Of a DNA stretch of 64,000 nucleotides, positions 44,987-64,000 are shown piece by piece. This DNA comes from Brasenia schreberi (lineage: Eukaryota > Streptophyta > Magnoliopsida > Nymphaeales > Cabombaceae), in contig JAYKKT010000080.1 in the NCBI GenBank assembly GCA_036023115.1, positions 6,833,501 through 6,897,500 of the forward strand, read 5' to 3'. The number at the start of each line of letters is the position of its first letter. Within the stretch, counting starts at the first letter, position 1. The translations under genes were made by a program, and so were the position numbers. The notes beneath the pieces were generated by a model, which was not told where the DNA came from, did no database searches, and saw only the letters and a program-made list of their open reading frames with translations.

Positions 44987-45976
44987 CTAGACGGGGTCGG
45001 CTACATGGATTCTTTGTTTCCACAGATTCCTATCGTGTGCCATGTTAGCAGTTAACTCCCAATAAGCTAGATCATTCTTTATTGTTTCTTTCCAATACTT
45101 TTGTGGTCGTCCTCTACCTCTTTTAATACTTTCCAAATTTAGTTTTTCTAACCTTCTTATAGGTTCTTTTTTTGATCTTCTTTCTATATGTCCAAACCAT
45201 CTTAAACGATGTTCTCTCATTTTATCCTCTATTGGTGCCACTCCTAATTTGTTTCTAATAACCTCATTATGTATACGATCTTTTCTTGTATGACCACTCA
45301 TCCATCTCAACATCTTCATTTCTGCCACAGACATCTTTTGTACATATTGATGATTAGTTGCCCAACACTCAGAACCATAAAACATGACAGGCCTAATTGC
45401 TGCTCTATAATATTTACCTTTTAATTTTAATGGTATCTTCTTATCACAAAGAATACCTGATGCTTCTCTCCATTTTAACCAACCAACATTAATTCTATGT
45501 GTAACATCTCCATCAATTCTTCCATCACTTTGAAAAATTGACCCTAAGTATTTAAAACTTTCCTTTTGAGGAATGCAATGTGTGCCAATTTTAATTTCTA
45601 TGTCATCTAAAGTAGCCAAATGATCAAACTTACATTCCATATATTGTGTCTTTGTTCTACTAAGTCGAAGGCCTTTGCTTTCTAATGTTTCTCTCCATAG
45701 TTCCAATTTTCTATTAACTTTTTCCTTAGACTCCTCCACTAATACACTGTCATCTGCAAATAACATACACCAAGGTACTTCATCTTGAATATGTTTTGTT
45801 AACTCATCCATCACCATTATAAATAAGTATGGACTTAAAGTTGATCCTTGATGTAACCTAATATTAACTTCAAAGAAGTCTGTCGTTCCTTCATGAGTCC
45901 TCACACATATTTTTGCACCATCATACATGTCTCTTATAAGGTTAATATATGTCAATGGGATACCTCTTTTTTCCAA
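44987..45976 (-). pseudogene. LINE C reverse transcriptase C-terminal part and tail domain
   Basis: This long frame of 329 codons runs from [20 protein letters not shown] through VRTHEGTTDFFEVNIRLHQG, the active-site box LFADDSVLVEESKEK, KSFKYLGSIF-like ESFKYLGSIFQSDGRIDGDV, FYGSECWATNHQYVQKMSVA and HRLRWFGHIERRSKKEP to RGRPQKYWKE. It is the best-preserved RT segment in the window. It is separated from the upstream RT by the TAG that replaces a tryptophan codon, shared with LINE B. Confidence 0.9.
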
Positions 45977-45982
45977 AGTTCT

Positions 45983-46593
45983 CTAAAGAACCTCCCTCGG
46001 TACCCTATCATAAGCTTTTTCTAGATCAATAAATATCATGTGAAGATTTTTCTTTTTTGCTCTAAAATGTTCCATAAGACGTCTCAAAAGGTGAATCACT
46101 TCAATAGTAGATCTGCCTTGCATGAATTCAAATTGGTTCTCTGTTGTACTTGATACTTGTCTTAACCTACGTTCGATAATTATTTCCCATAATTTCATAG
46201 TATGACTCATTAACTTGATACCTCGATAATTTGCACAATTTTGAATGTCTCCCTTGTTCTTATATATGGGTATAAGTGTACTTGCTCTCCATTCCTCGAC
46301 ATCTTTTGGTTTTTCCAAATTTCATTAAATAGTCTTGTGAGCCAAGTGATTCCTATTTCTCCTAGTATTTTCCAAACTTCTATAGGAATATTATCTGATC
46401 CTACCGATTTACCACCCTTCATATGTTTAAGAGCCTCTTTGACTTCATTCTTTTGAATACGTCGGTAGAAATTGTGGTTTATATATTTTTCTGACTTAGA
46501 TAAATCTCCTAAGCTAATACTAACATCTTTATTTTCATTAAAAAGATTATAAAAATAGTTTTTCCATCTATTTCTCATATCATCATTTGCCAC
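45983..46593 (-). pseudogene. LINE C reverse transcriptase N-terminal part
   Basis: Two overlapping frames cover [40 protein letters not shown] and, after a 1-base deletion relative to LINE B near 46305, [59 protein letters not shown] and [14 protein letters not shown] followed by TAG. Confidence 0.9.
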
Positions 46594-47107
46594 TAGAATT
46601 TTTTCATCCTCGTCTTTTATGCATCTAACATAATTAAGATCTTTAGTTTTCTTATCTCTAGCCCTAGCTATCCTAAAAATATCTCTTTCACCCTCTTTTG
46701 AGATTTTTTATATAAGTCCTCCCAAATCTTAGTTTTTGCTTCACTAACGGCCTTTTTTGCTTCCTTCTTTGCTTTTTTATAAGCTTCTAAAATTTCACTA
46801 GTTTTCTTAGCGTAATGTAATTTGTAACATGCCCTCTTTGTCTTGATTTATTTTGTACTACTTCACTCCACCACCAAGCCTCTTTTTGTGCTGGTACACC
46901 TCCCTTAGATACTCCTAACATATCTTTCGCCACTTTCCTAATATGTATAGCCATATTGTTCCACATATCACAGGGTGTGCCAACATAATTCCAAACATCT
47001 CCGTGAAGGACTTTTTGTTTAAATATATCTTCTTTCTCGCTTTTGAGGTTTCACTATTTAGTCCGAATAGCTTGATGCACTCTTTTCTTCTTTGTCCATT
47101 TTTTTAT

Positions 47108-47870
47108 TTATAAATCCATAACTAAAAGTCTATGTTGCGTGGTTAAGCTTTCTCTTGGAATTACCTTACAATCTTTACAACACGCTCTATCTTTTTTCCT
47201 ACAAATAAAGTAATCAATTTGTGTTTGTGATAAGCCACTCTTATAAGTAATTACATGTTCATCTCGTTTTTTGAAGATTGTATTAACTATAAAGAGATCA
47301 AATGTCATAGCAAAATTTAAAATCTCCCTACCTTCCTCGTTTATATCCCCAAAACCAAAGTTTTCATGAATCCCTTGATATCCTAATGCCTCTTTACCGA
47401 CATGTCCATTTAAATCTCCTCCTAAACAAATCATCTCCCTTAGTGGAATCTTTTGAAACACCTTATCTAACTCTTCCCAAAAAGCTGTCTTTATACTAGC
47501 TTCTAGTCCTACTTGGGGTGCGTAAGCACAAACTATATTCAAAACCTCTGCTCCTAACACTAATTTCAATGTCATGATTCAGTCACCATATCGTTGTATG
47601 TCTACTACACTCTCCTTTAAATCTTTATTTATGATAATACCAACTCTGTTTCAAGCCTTTTCTTTACCTGAGTACCATAATTTAAAACCTATATCCTATA
47701 TCTCCTTTGTTTTTTCTCCAACCCATTTTGTCTCTTGTAAACATAGAATATGAATCTTTCTCCGAATCATAGTATCTACCACCTCCATTAGCTTACCCGA
47801 TAATGTTCCGATATTCCAAAAACCAATACGAATCTTATTATCTAGGACTAGACCCCCCGCATCCGTTCAT
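47108..47870 (-). pseudogene. LINE C APE-type endonuclease
   Basis: The main frame (47108-47575) has [54 protein letters not shown] and the catalytic-end TTQHRLLVMDL. The N-terminal part (IRIGFWNIGTLSGKLMEV, ILCLQETKWVGEK) lies upstream in broken frames to about 47850. Confidence 0.88.
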
Positions 47871-47899
47871 AATCAAAATGCAGAGACCCTCTTTGAAAA

Positions 47900-48209
47900 A
47901 TTTTCACTACATTCGGGCGTCAATGTAGCGGGACTAACTTCTTTACCCACACGCGTCCATGATGTGGGAACCCTCTCTGCAATTGATTCACTACATTCGG
48001 GCGAAAATGTAGTGGCCCTTGCTTACTTTTTACTACATTCGGGCTCTACAGCACGTCGCTAGGTGGGGATGCCCCAAAGCAATGCTCATAATTTTTTTAA
48101 TCCATGTTATAAAAATCCGACGAAGTTTTACGTTGGCTATCGAAAGCCTAACACAACCCTCCTCCTTTACCCGGGCTTGAGACCGGCAATGCAAGGGTGA
48201 TCCCTTACA
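47900..48209 (-). other. LINE C 5' region with two conserved hairpins
   Basis: The segment matches LINE B 21607-21960. CTACATT...AATGTAG pairs occur at 47907-47928 and 47990-48013. The first ATG of LINE B is followed here by GAT TAA, so that start is lost. A third ACTACATTCGGGC word without partner lies near 48031-48043. Confidence 0.75.
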
Positions 48210-48428
48210 TTTCACTACCGGTAGGTAGAGGTGCAGCTACCGGCAGGTTAACACCATAGGCAGAGGTTGCAGCTATCGGTAGGTTAACACCACAGGCATA
48301 GGTGCAACTATCGGCAGGTTAACACCACAGGCAAAGGTGCAGCTACCGGCAGGTTAACACCACAGGCAGAGGTGCAGCTACCGACAGGTTAACACCACAG
48401 GCAGAGGTGCAGCTACCGACAGGTTAAC
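48210..48428. repeat. Minisatellite block 1 (about 36-bp units)
   Basis: About five to six units of the type CTACCGGCAGGTTAACACCA followed by CAGGCAGAGGTGCAG. Each carries the near-palindromes CTACCGGYAG and GGTTAACACC. The order of unit variants (CAGAGGTTGCAG, then CATAGGTGCAAC, then CAAAGGTGCAG) is the same as in block 2. Confidence 0.9.
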
Positions 48429-48748
48429 ACCAAATTTTGCCTCCCCCTATATATGCGGTGGGTGATATCCCCCCATCATAGAAGGAACACCAAAAACGCA
48501 TGAAAAACGAGATACTTTTTCATGGCTTAAACTCGATACCAAATTTTGCCTCCCCCTATATATGCGGTGGGTGATATCCCCCCATCATGGAAGGAACACC
48601 AAAAACGCATGAAAAACGAGATACTTTTTCATGGCTTAAACTCGGTACCAAAATTTGCCTCCCCCTATATTTGCGGTGGGTGATATCCCCCCATCATAGA
48701 AGGAACACCAAAAACGCATGAAAAACGAGATACTTTTCATGGCCGAAA
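48429..48748. repeat. 109-bp tandem repeat, three copies
   Basis: Units start at 48429, 48538 and 48647, each opening with ACCAAATTTTGCCTCCCC or a one-base variant. The first two are nearly identical. The third ends slightly short at CATGGCCGAAATC. They contain TGCGGTGGGTGATATCCCCC and a GAAAAACGAGATAC word. Confidence 0.95.
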
Positions 48749-49208
48749 TCAGAAGCATTTCACTACCGGTACCATGTGGTAGAGAAATTTCGCTACCGAT
48801 ACAACCCATGAAGGTTAACACCATGCAGTAGAGTCCCTTGGGCGTTTTTTCGCTACCGATACCATGCGGTACAGGCATTTCACTACCGGTACCATGCGAT
48901 AGAGACATTTCACTACCGGTACTATGTGGTAGAGAAATTCGCTACCGGTACCATGCGGTACAGGCATTTCACTATCGGTTCCATGCGGTACAAGCATTTC
49001 ACTACCGATACCATGCGGTACATGCATTTAACTACCGGTACCATGCGGTAGAGACATTTCGGTACCGATACCATGCGGTAGAGACATTTCACTATCGGTA
49101 CCATGCGGTAGAGAAATTTTGCTACCGGTACAACCTGACGGAGGTTAACACCATGCGGTAGAGTCCCTTGGGCATTTCACTACTAGTACCATGCGGTACA
49201 AACATTTC
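48749..49208. repeat. Minisatellite block with about 30-bp units
   Basis: About 14 variants of ACCATGCGGTAGAGACATTT followed by CACTACCGGT. The word CTACCGGTACCATGCGGTA recurs. A GAGTCCCTTGGGC variant occurs twice (about 48830 and 49162). The predicted RYHAVETFRYRYHAV frames are an artefact of the repeat. Confidence 0.92.
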
Positions 49209-49416
49209 ACTACCGGTAGGTAGAGGTGCAACTACCGGTAGGTTAACACCACGGGTAGAGGTGCAGCTACCGGTAGGTTAACAACATACGCAGAGGTTGC
49301 AGCTACCGGTAGGTTAACACCACAGGCATAGGTGCAACTACCGGCAGGTTAAACCACAGGCAAAGGTGCAGCTACCGGCAGGTTAACACCACAGGTAGAG
49401 GTGCACCAAATCACCT
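49209..49416. repeat. Minisatellite block 2, a duplicate of block 1
   Basis: It has the same about 36-bp units as 48210-48428, in the same order of variants, with point changes. It ends in GGTGCACCAAATCACCT next to the right target-site duplication. Confidence 0.9.
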
Positions 49417-49740
49417 GCATCAACATTTGATGGTTGAGAAAAAAAACGTTTTCCATTAAAAACAACGTACACAAAATCTATTTTCTAAATACCAACCATT
49501 CTAATTCGTCTTCAAGTGTTGGTTCTAAACAAGGGAACAGAGCAATCCAATGTCATACAAAACGTAGCATGAATATTGAACAGTCCAATTTCTGTTCATT
49601 TGGTTCATTTTATATCACTGGTATATGCATAGCTTGAGTGAAGTCCACACTGTCTTAACCCCAACTTTTTTTTCTAATGGTCACTCCCTTTTATTGAATC
49701 ACCATATGATTACAAGAGGAACAGAACAACCTCTGCTAGA

Positions 49741-50035
49741 CAAGCAACACAACTAAGCCTTTTCTCATACTAGATAGGGTTCACTGCATGGATTCTTTGT
49801 TTTCATAAATGTCAATCACGCGCTATCGTACCAGTTAACTCAACATAAGCTAGATCATTCTTTTTTATTCTTTCTAATAAAAAATCTTTCTCTTCGTTTT
49901 TTAACATTTTCACAATTTAGTTTTTCGTACATTCTTACCGGAGCTTCGTACGTATCCAAATCTTCAATCATTTTCTTCATTTTATCGGTGTTGCTTCCAA
50001 TTTATTTCTAACAACCTCTACGGTCCTTCCAACCT
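49741..50035 (-). mobile_element. LINE 3' fragment inside cassette copy III
   Basis: ACACAACTAAGCCTTTTCTC, TACTAGATAGGGTTC and GCTAGATCATTC mark the inverted 3' end of the RTE family, diverged and without coding capacity. It corresponds to 44450-44700. Confidence 0.75.
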
Positions 50036-51739
50036 CTCCTAGACAATAAATGGAAAAGGAAAAAACATTGCCCTGGAAAAAATGGAATAAACTCTGCAAC
50101 ATCAGGGGTAATTCTCATTCGTTCATTTTTCAACAGTCCAAGGAAGTTAACTAGTTGATTAGGTTGGATTTGGCAAACGGAAAAGAAGAAAAACTATGAA
50201 TCAGGGAAACAAAACTGTTTCCTACCAATTCAATCCGGATGAGAAAACTGCTAGATAAGCTAGACACCGCCGAGACAAGCTAGATAGAGAAAACTGCTAA
50301 AGCATACCATGTACGAATTCTAGTTATCTAAAGTTACCTCTTTAATGTCATTAGCATACCGGAATGCATGGCTTAAGTTATTTGCTAAGCCGTGACATCA
50401 TAAACTTTAGTTTAGGAGTCACCGTTGCTGTCCATTGTTCGTTCTTGAAGTACACCTAGGCAGCTGCACAAGTCCTTCATAACAAGGAAATAATGCACTT
50501 GCTATATAAATCAGATACTTGTACATGCTTGGCGCTCGTACCTTCTCTCTCCGCCGTCTCCAGGTGACGAATCGTCCATTCTGAAAAACTGAACCCTCAA
50601 TTGCCTGATTTCGAAGTACAAACAGCTTGCTGAAGAGCATGGTTGAGAAAAACATCGTTTTCCATTTAAAACAACGAACACAAAGTCTATTTCCTGAATA
50701 CCAACCATTCTAATTGGTCTTAACCGTTGGTTCTAAACTAGTGATTGCCAGACCGAAGAAGCTACGGAGAACAAAGGAATCGAGAAAGAGCAAAAAGCGA
50801 AACTAAATGAAGAGATCTTGAAGAGGGTTTTGCGGTGCCCCCCCACCCACCCCCCGAGGTTATAGTATCGCTGCTTAAACTTTCCTCGCATTACTGCCGG
50901 TAATGCGACCTTCGGTTCAATATTTCGTGTCGCACGAATCCTTGCGACTAGAACTCTCCAAGTTTAAATAGCACGGGAGCGGCTCTGGCGAAATGAAACG
51001 GAGGGAGGGAAAAGCTTTTCCACGTTGGTTCTCAGAACTCTAGCGTTCCTTGCCGGCTCAGCAAAGAGAAACCCAAACGGAGGAACGACCCTACTCCAGA
51101 TCAATCAATCGATCGATTGCGTTGAAGGCACGAAGAGAGAAAGAATTGACGGCAGATCGATCCACAATCTCGTTGATGAAACCCCGAATTTGTTGGTTTC
51201 AATCTCCGTCTCCCTGCGGTATACATATAGCGCGCGTGCATAATGACCGCTTAAACTTTCCTTGCATGCTGCCCGTTTGGTGCTTCGGTTCATGTCTGGT
51301 GTCGTTTAGTACGTATTTTTTCGAACGGGAATCCTCAGAGTTTAAATAATGCAGGAGTGGCTCACCTCGCGCAAACTGAAACAAAGAAGAGAACACCTTT
51401 TCCCCGTTGGTTCTGACCGATTGATCGTCGACTGAGAACTCGAGCGTTTATTGTTGCCCAATCAGCGAAGACAAACCAGGATCGACCTGACTGGAGTTGG
51501 AGGCAGACTCGATTCGTTGGAGGAGGCACACAAGAGAACGAGAGATTGCTCTTCCACAATATCGTGGATGAAACTCCAAACTATCGGTTTCAATCTCCGC
51601 TCTAACAAAGAAAGTAAGAATCCACGTTTTAGTTTGGAAAACAGATCCGGCGAGTGAACGACGAAAGAATGTCACATGATACCATCAAAACAAAAGGCTA
51701 CCTCACTAAATTATGAAGCAAATTCATGCCTGAGCGGTA

Positions 51740-51980
51740 GGGGTGTTCGAACTGAACTAAACCGGCAGTTCGGTTGGTTCTGTTGTAGCAGGTTTGGGTT
51801 GGGTTTAGTTTGAAGAAAAAAAGAAATTGTAGTTGGGTTTTTGGTTTGAAGGTTTGAACCGAAACCAATTCTTTTTGGTTCACTTCCCTTTATTGTGGGT
51901 TTTGGTTCCGTTTGGTTTGAGAAAGAGAAAGAAATTGTGGTCGAGTTTTCGGTTTGAAGGTTGGCAATGAACCAATCCGT
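51740..51980. repeat. GGTTTGG-rich region with an about 115-bp tandem duplication
   Basis: Two diverged units each run from GGTTTGGGTTGGGTTTAG or GGTTTTGGTTCCGTTTGG through GAAATTGTRGT to GGTTTGAAGGTT. The outer word TAGGGGTGTTCGAAC resembles the end of a plant hAT element. Confidence 0.55.
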
Positions 51981-53590
51981 CTTTATGGCACAGAGCAACA
52001 GTTTCTCTTCGTTTTCTCCCTTGTCAAGTTTGAACAGCCAAAGGGCTTTTGAAATGCTAGTTTCATTGGAAAGTACCTTTGAGCTCGTCCGACCATCAAA
52101 AAGTGAAATGTACATAGCCATGATCCAAAACTGAAAATTGGTTATACTGGTTTGGTTCAAGGTCGAGGCTAAAATCAAACCAGATCTCTCTGCTTGTCAT
52201 GAGCTGCAAATTTCCCACACTGAAAAATCACCGAATCATTATCCATGCTTATCATGAAATAATCCACCGCAACATCTTACATTGCCAAAAAAATTCATTT
52301 TCCAAGTTAGAATCAACCTTTCGTGTTTGTAGAAAACAGGTCAATCCAAACACAACCCAATTCAACCTTTTTTTTAAGGAAAAAGACTGGTCTTGTTCCT
52401 CACTCTGTAGCCTGGGGAGCTTGCCTATTCATGCACACAGTAGACTACAACACCATCTGAAGCGGACTGGACATCCTAAGGTAGAGCACGACCCGCTCTG
52501 TTCGCTTCACGAGCAGTCATCACCAATTAGAGGGTCCATAATGTTACTCTTTGAGGCCGCCCAGCCCAAACCCATTTGGTTGGCTCCCCAATAAATAGTC
52601 CATAGATCACCTCTTGGCTGCCATCTCCACAACCATGTAGCTGCATTATACTCCAGCTCACTCTTATAGGTAAGGACGTCTCCAAATTTTACTTTTCTAA
52701 GGAGTTGATGTCTTTCTTCTCCTCACAGTGGGAGGCCGAAGACTAACACACATAAACCCCCTTGGGCATATAACTCGTCACCTGCCAGCGACCGTCCGAG
52801 AGTACTACTATCGCTCTTGGTAGTTTATGTCCTTTTCAAGTTTAAAATATGACATTTTTAACAAGTTCAGGTCCGACCATAATGTTTTATTATCTCTCTG
52901 GATATCATCAATCTGAGGATGAAATACCTTTGAAGAATCTCTCATCAATCCTCCTCCTTTCCTACATGAGCTTGAGACAGACAGCGATGGAACAGCATGT
53001 AATATAGACACTGAAGGCATGAAACGGACTCCTGGAAAGTTCAACAACAATTGACATGACAGGTAAGGTTTCCCTTGAAAACTTGCATTCAGTGATCCAC
53101 CTTCTACACTCAAAGACTGCAAAATAGATCTACTCAATTCTTGAGTCCCCTGTGTAGCATCATTACCTAACCAGATGGTCGTAACTTTTCGTTCAAAGAA
53201 GATGCTAGCCTAATGATTCATATATCTTTCAGACAAAGGATCTTGAAATAAGAATAAGAATGGGATGGAAAAAGTGGAACATTGTCTAATGAGAAAATAG
53301 AGGGATTAGAAATCAAGAACGGTGATACTGATAATCAAATTCAACAGCCTCCGATATGAGTAGTAACTGGATTTCCTTTTTTGCTTAATGAGCCACTTCA
53401 TAAAAATGTAAGGATCATACGGACTGGCCAACCTCAATTTGGGTCATGGATCTTTACCGGATCAGGATCTTGGGTGTGAAATCCAGTTTGCCAAGAATCG
53501 CATTAGATACATTGCTTGATTTACACAACTTCAGATGCAGCACTTGAATTTGTATTTGCAAGGTAATTTGGTTCGGTAACTGATGAAAAA
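51980..53590. other. Intergenic, unidentified; GC-richer block at 52390-52810
   Basis: The block 52390-52810 is noticeably more GC-rich than its neighbours but has no open frame with known motifs. At 52808-53137 a minus-strand frame of 109 codons contains HPQIDDIQRDNKTLWSDLNL, which may be an exon fragment; the family is unknown. Confidence 0.35.
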
Positions 53591-53596
53591 GAATAC

Positions 53597-54530
53597 AACA
53601 ACTAAGCCTTTTCTCATACTAGATGGGATCACTTCTTTTGATCTTCTTTCATGTCCAAACCTCTTAATTTTATCCTCTATTGGTGTCACTCCCAATTTGA
53701 TTCTAATAACATCATTATGTATACAATCTTCCTTCTATGATAACTCATTCATCTCAACATCTTCGTTTCTTCCATACACATGATGAATAACTGCCCAAGA
53801 CTCATAACCATAAAACATCACAAGTCTAATTACTACGGTATAATATTTACATTTTAACTTTAATGGTATCTGCTTGTCACATAAAATGCCTCATGTTTCT
53901 TTTCATTTTAACCAACCTGCATTAATTTTATGCATAACATCTCCATCAATTATTTTATCACTCTTCAAAACCTTTCTTTTGGGAATGTAATGTGTGCCAA
54001 TTTTAATTTTTATGTCCTACGAAGTAACCAAATGATCAAACTTACATTACATATATTCTGTCTTTATTCTACCAAGATGAAAACCTTTATTTTCTAATGT
54101 TTTGTTTATAATTCTAATTTTTTATTAATCTTTTTCTTAAATTCTTCACTAACACAATAGCATCTACAAATAACATACACCAAAGTACATAATCTAGAAT
54201 ATGTTTTATTAACTCATCAATCACCATTATAAATAAGTATGAATTTAAAGTTGATCTTTTATGTAATCCAATATCAACTTAAAAAAAAATAATCCTCACA
54301 TGTTTTTACACCATCGTACATGTCTCTTATAAAGTTATGTATGTTAATAGGATACCTTTTTTTAACATTTTTCCAAAAAATATCCTTATAACCTATCATA
54401 AGCTTTTTTTTAGATCAATAAATATTAAGTGAGGTCTTTCTTTTTTTTTTCTAAAATATTCCATAAGGCATCCCAAAAGGTGAATCACTTCAATAGTAAA
54501 TCTGCCTGACATAAATAAAAATTGGTTTTA
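53597..54530 (-). mobile_element. LINE D: decayed, 5'-truncated RTE-like LINE
   Basis: The plus strand starts ACAACAACTAAGCCTTTTCTC, the inverted 3' end, and continues through degenerate tail-domain and RT sequence (for example AATGGTATCTGCTTGTCACA, CATCTACAAATAACATACAC) to the AATTGGTTTTATG region. There are many indels and an internal deletion near 53640. It is the oldest-looking larger LINE copy here. Confidence 0.85.
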
Positions 54531-54937
54531 TGTGAATAAATCATGAAATCTCACATGGTGAAGAGAACAATGCAAAAAATGCAACATAAAATAACACAAT
54601 TACCATTTAAAAGTAATATCATTGACACATCACAAGCATTTGAAAGGAAGGTTAACGTAAATGGCCAGCCGATTAAACAAGGGTAATGGCCTAGAGAAGG
54701 GGACGCTTAAAAGGCCCATCTTTTATAGAAGATGAAAGCCTGAGCGTTACTGATTCGTGCAATACGAAATCGTGTCCGATGTCTGTAATGTACGAATTGA
54801 AAGGGGAAGCTGGAGAGTGGATAATGCGACTGTACAATTTCCTTTTCAGGCGCTCTGCGAGTGGCAGGTAGTAAATGCATTTTCATTTCAGATACCGGCC
54901 ACAAGACTAAGCCACAGGCAAACACCACCATCAACGC

Positions 54938-54940
<3 letters not shown>

Positions 54941-54968
<28 letters not shown>
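54941..54968. repeat. (GA)n microsatellite
   Basis: Fourteen GA units downstream of the poly(A) polymerase gene. Confidence 0.95.
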
Positions 54969-54973
<5 letters not shown>

Positions 54974-55539
54974 CAAAATGAGTTGTCCATTTACAATATC
55001 ATAAACCCAAAAAAATATAAGATACAAAAGCAGGCAGAATGACGAGAGAAAGAATCCTAGTCTAGGGAAACTCGAATTTGTTACCTAGTTCTAAGTTCTA
55101 ATCCTAAAATTGAGGGGAAAAAAAAGAAAGGTCTAACCTAAGGTCACAACAGATATAATGGAACACTATGAGCCACCAGGTGAAAGATCCCAACTGAAAA
55201 CAATCGCCTGAACGGTATCTGCAAGGCGTCACCCCGCTACATGACCAATATTACTTACCAGCTCCTTTTCCCCCACATAGTGCCCCCAGTCTCAGCCACC
55301 CAATTCATACATTAACATACAATTAGCAACGCCTGTCCACCAAAAGTTAAAAGCCAGCCATTAAAAGAATCTCACCAACCATGTCCGGGAATTGGCTTTG
55401 GCTGAACTTTTTTGCCCAAATCCTGAATCTCCCATCACTCGCACTTTCCTCTCTTTCATGATTTTACTTTTCATTTTTTCTTTCAAGAGTAGAAACAAAC
55501 AAGCATAGGTTCAAGAGATCTTACATGATTACCAGCAGC

Positions 55540-64000
<8,461 letters not shown>

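Larger units (their letters stand above)
44952..49416 (-). mobile_element. LINE C: RTE-like LINE with a 5' minisatellite array
   Basis: The (TTG)n tail lies at 44952-44970. The body reaches TGTAAGGGATCACCC at 48209, and a palindrome-rich minisatellite continues to 49416. The whole is flanked by GCGTCAGCATTTGAT (44937-44951) and GCATCAACATTTGAT (49417-49431), 13 of 15 identical. The uninterrupted site is seen in cassette copy II near 31935 (inverted), which has a single GCATCAACATTTTGAT. Body and array therefore most simply arrived together. Coding frames are broken by a few stops and 1-base indels only, so the copy is fairly young. Confidence 0.88.
49417..51980 (-). repeat. Promoter-like cassette, rest of copy IV and copy III
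   Basis: 49417-49525 ends copy IV. From 49526 a second unit repeats the same order (AAGGGAACAGAGCAATCC, LINE fragment, GGCAGCTGCACAAG, CCTCAATTGCCTGATTTC, GGTTGAGAAAAACATCG). On the minus strand it runs on through the intron-like stretch, the two tandem about 395-bp promoter-like units (about 50870-51225 and 51230-51605), the TTCACTCGCCGGATCTG border and a GGTTTGG-rich end opening with TAGGGGTGTTCGAAC near 51735. A short coding-like start, MDDSSPGDGGERRYERQ, follows the TTTTTCAG acceptor near 50585. It is copy II in reverse. Confidence 0.75.

Noticed and set aside
48636..49161. Open frames with RYHAV or PHGTGSEM repeats on both strands
   Set aside because: They arise from the 30-bp minisatellite units, whose length is a multiple of three. 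There is no independent coding evidence.
48210..49416. Regularly spaced repeats resembling a CRISPR array
   Set aside because: The units are contiguous and variable with no unique spacers. The context is a plant LINE, so it is a minisatellite.

Overview
The window is nuclear DNA of a flowering plant. The evidence is a GC-rich leucine-rich-repeat receptor kinase gene of the BAM/CLAVATA1 group, a spliced plant-type nuclear poly(A) polymerase gene, a fragment of a plant 3-ketoacyl-CoA synthase gene, and a typical plant mix of transposons: RTE-like LINEs with (TTG)n tails, a Ty1/copia element, hAT elements and MITEs. Long (TA)n, (CT)n and (GA)n microsatellites sit in AT-rich intergenic DNA. I cannot name the species. 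Nothing prokaryotic, no rRNA or tRNA gene and no CRISPR array was seen.

Layout. 1-2112 (minus): first 704 codons of a BAM-like receptor kinase, cut by the left edge just before the kinase domain. 2113-15000: gene-poor DNA with a 154-bp hAT-like MITE with target duplication, several inverted-repeat elements sitting between (TA)n arrays (Micron-like), and two decayed hAT transposases. 15047-19608: a LINE 3' end, an exon-like island on the plus strand, LINE A with an 18-bp target-site duplication, and two exon-like islands on the minus strand of a gene I do not recognise. 20329-20570: a 242-bp hAT MITE. 21607-26040: LINE B, with an about 1.2-kb insert carrying the intact C-terminal part of a KCS gene fused in frame to the reverse transcriptase. 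27700-32430: two copies of a promoter-like cassette in opposite orientation. 32912-36135: an hAT element complete end to end but with a dead transposase. About 36690-41818: a decayed copia element. 44235-51980: two more cassette copies in tandem, one split by LINE C. 53597-54530: another LINE relic. 55540-64000 (minus): poly(A) polymerase gene, 12 exons seen, the first cut by the right edge.

Main result of the hunt. LINE C and an about 1.2-kb minisatellite array rich in the palindrome CTACCGGTAG lie together between two copies of a 15-bp target-site duplication inside one cassette copy. They therefore look like one insertion: an RTE-like LINE with a satellite-like, monomer-built 5' region. 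Other leads are the LINE-KCS chimera, a premature stop shared by LINEs B and C, the repeated association of inverted-repeat elements with (TA)n tracts, and the cassette that looks like a tandemly duplicated plant promoter plus first exon.

The host genes seen (BAM receptor, poly(A) polymerase, unidentified exons) have no evident functional link. Most of the window is transposon and repeat DNA between them.
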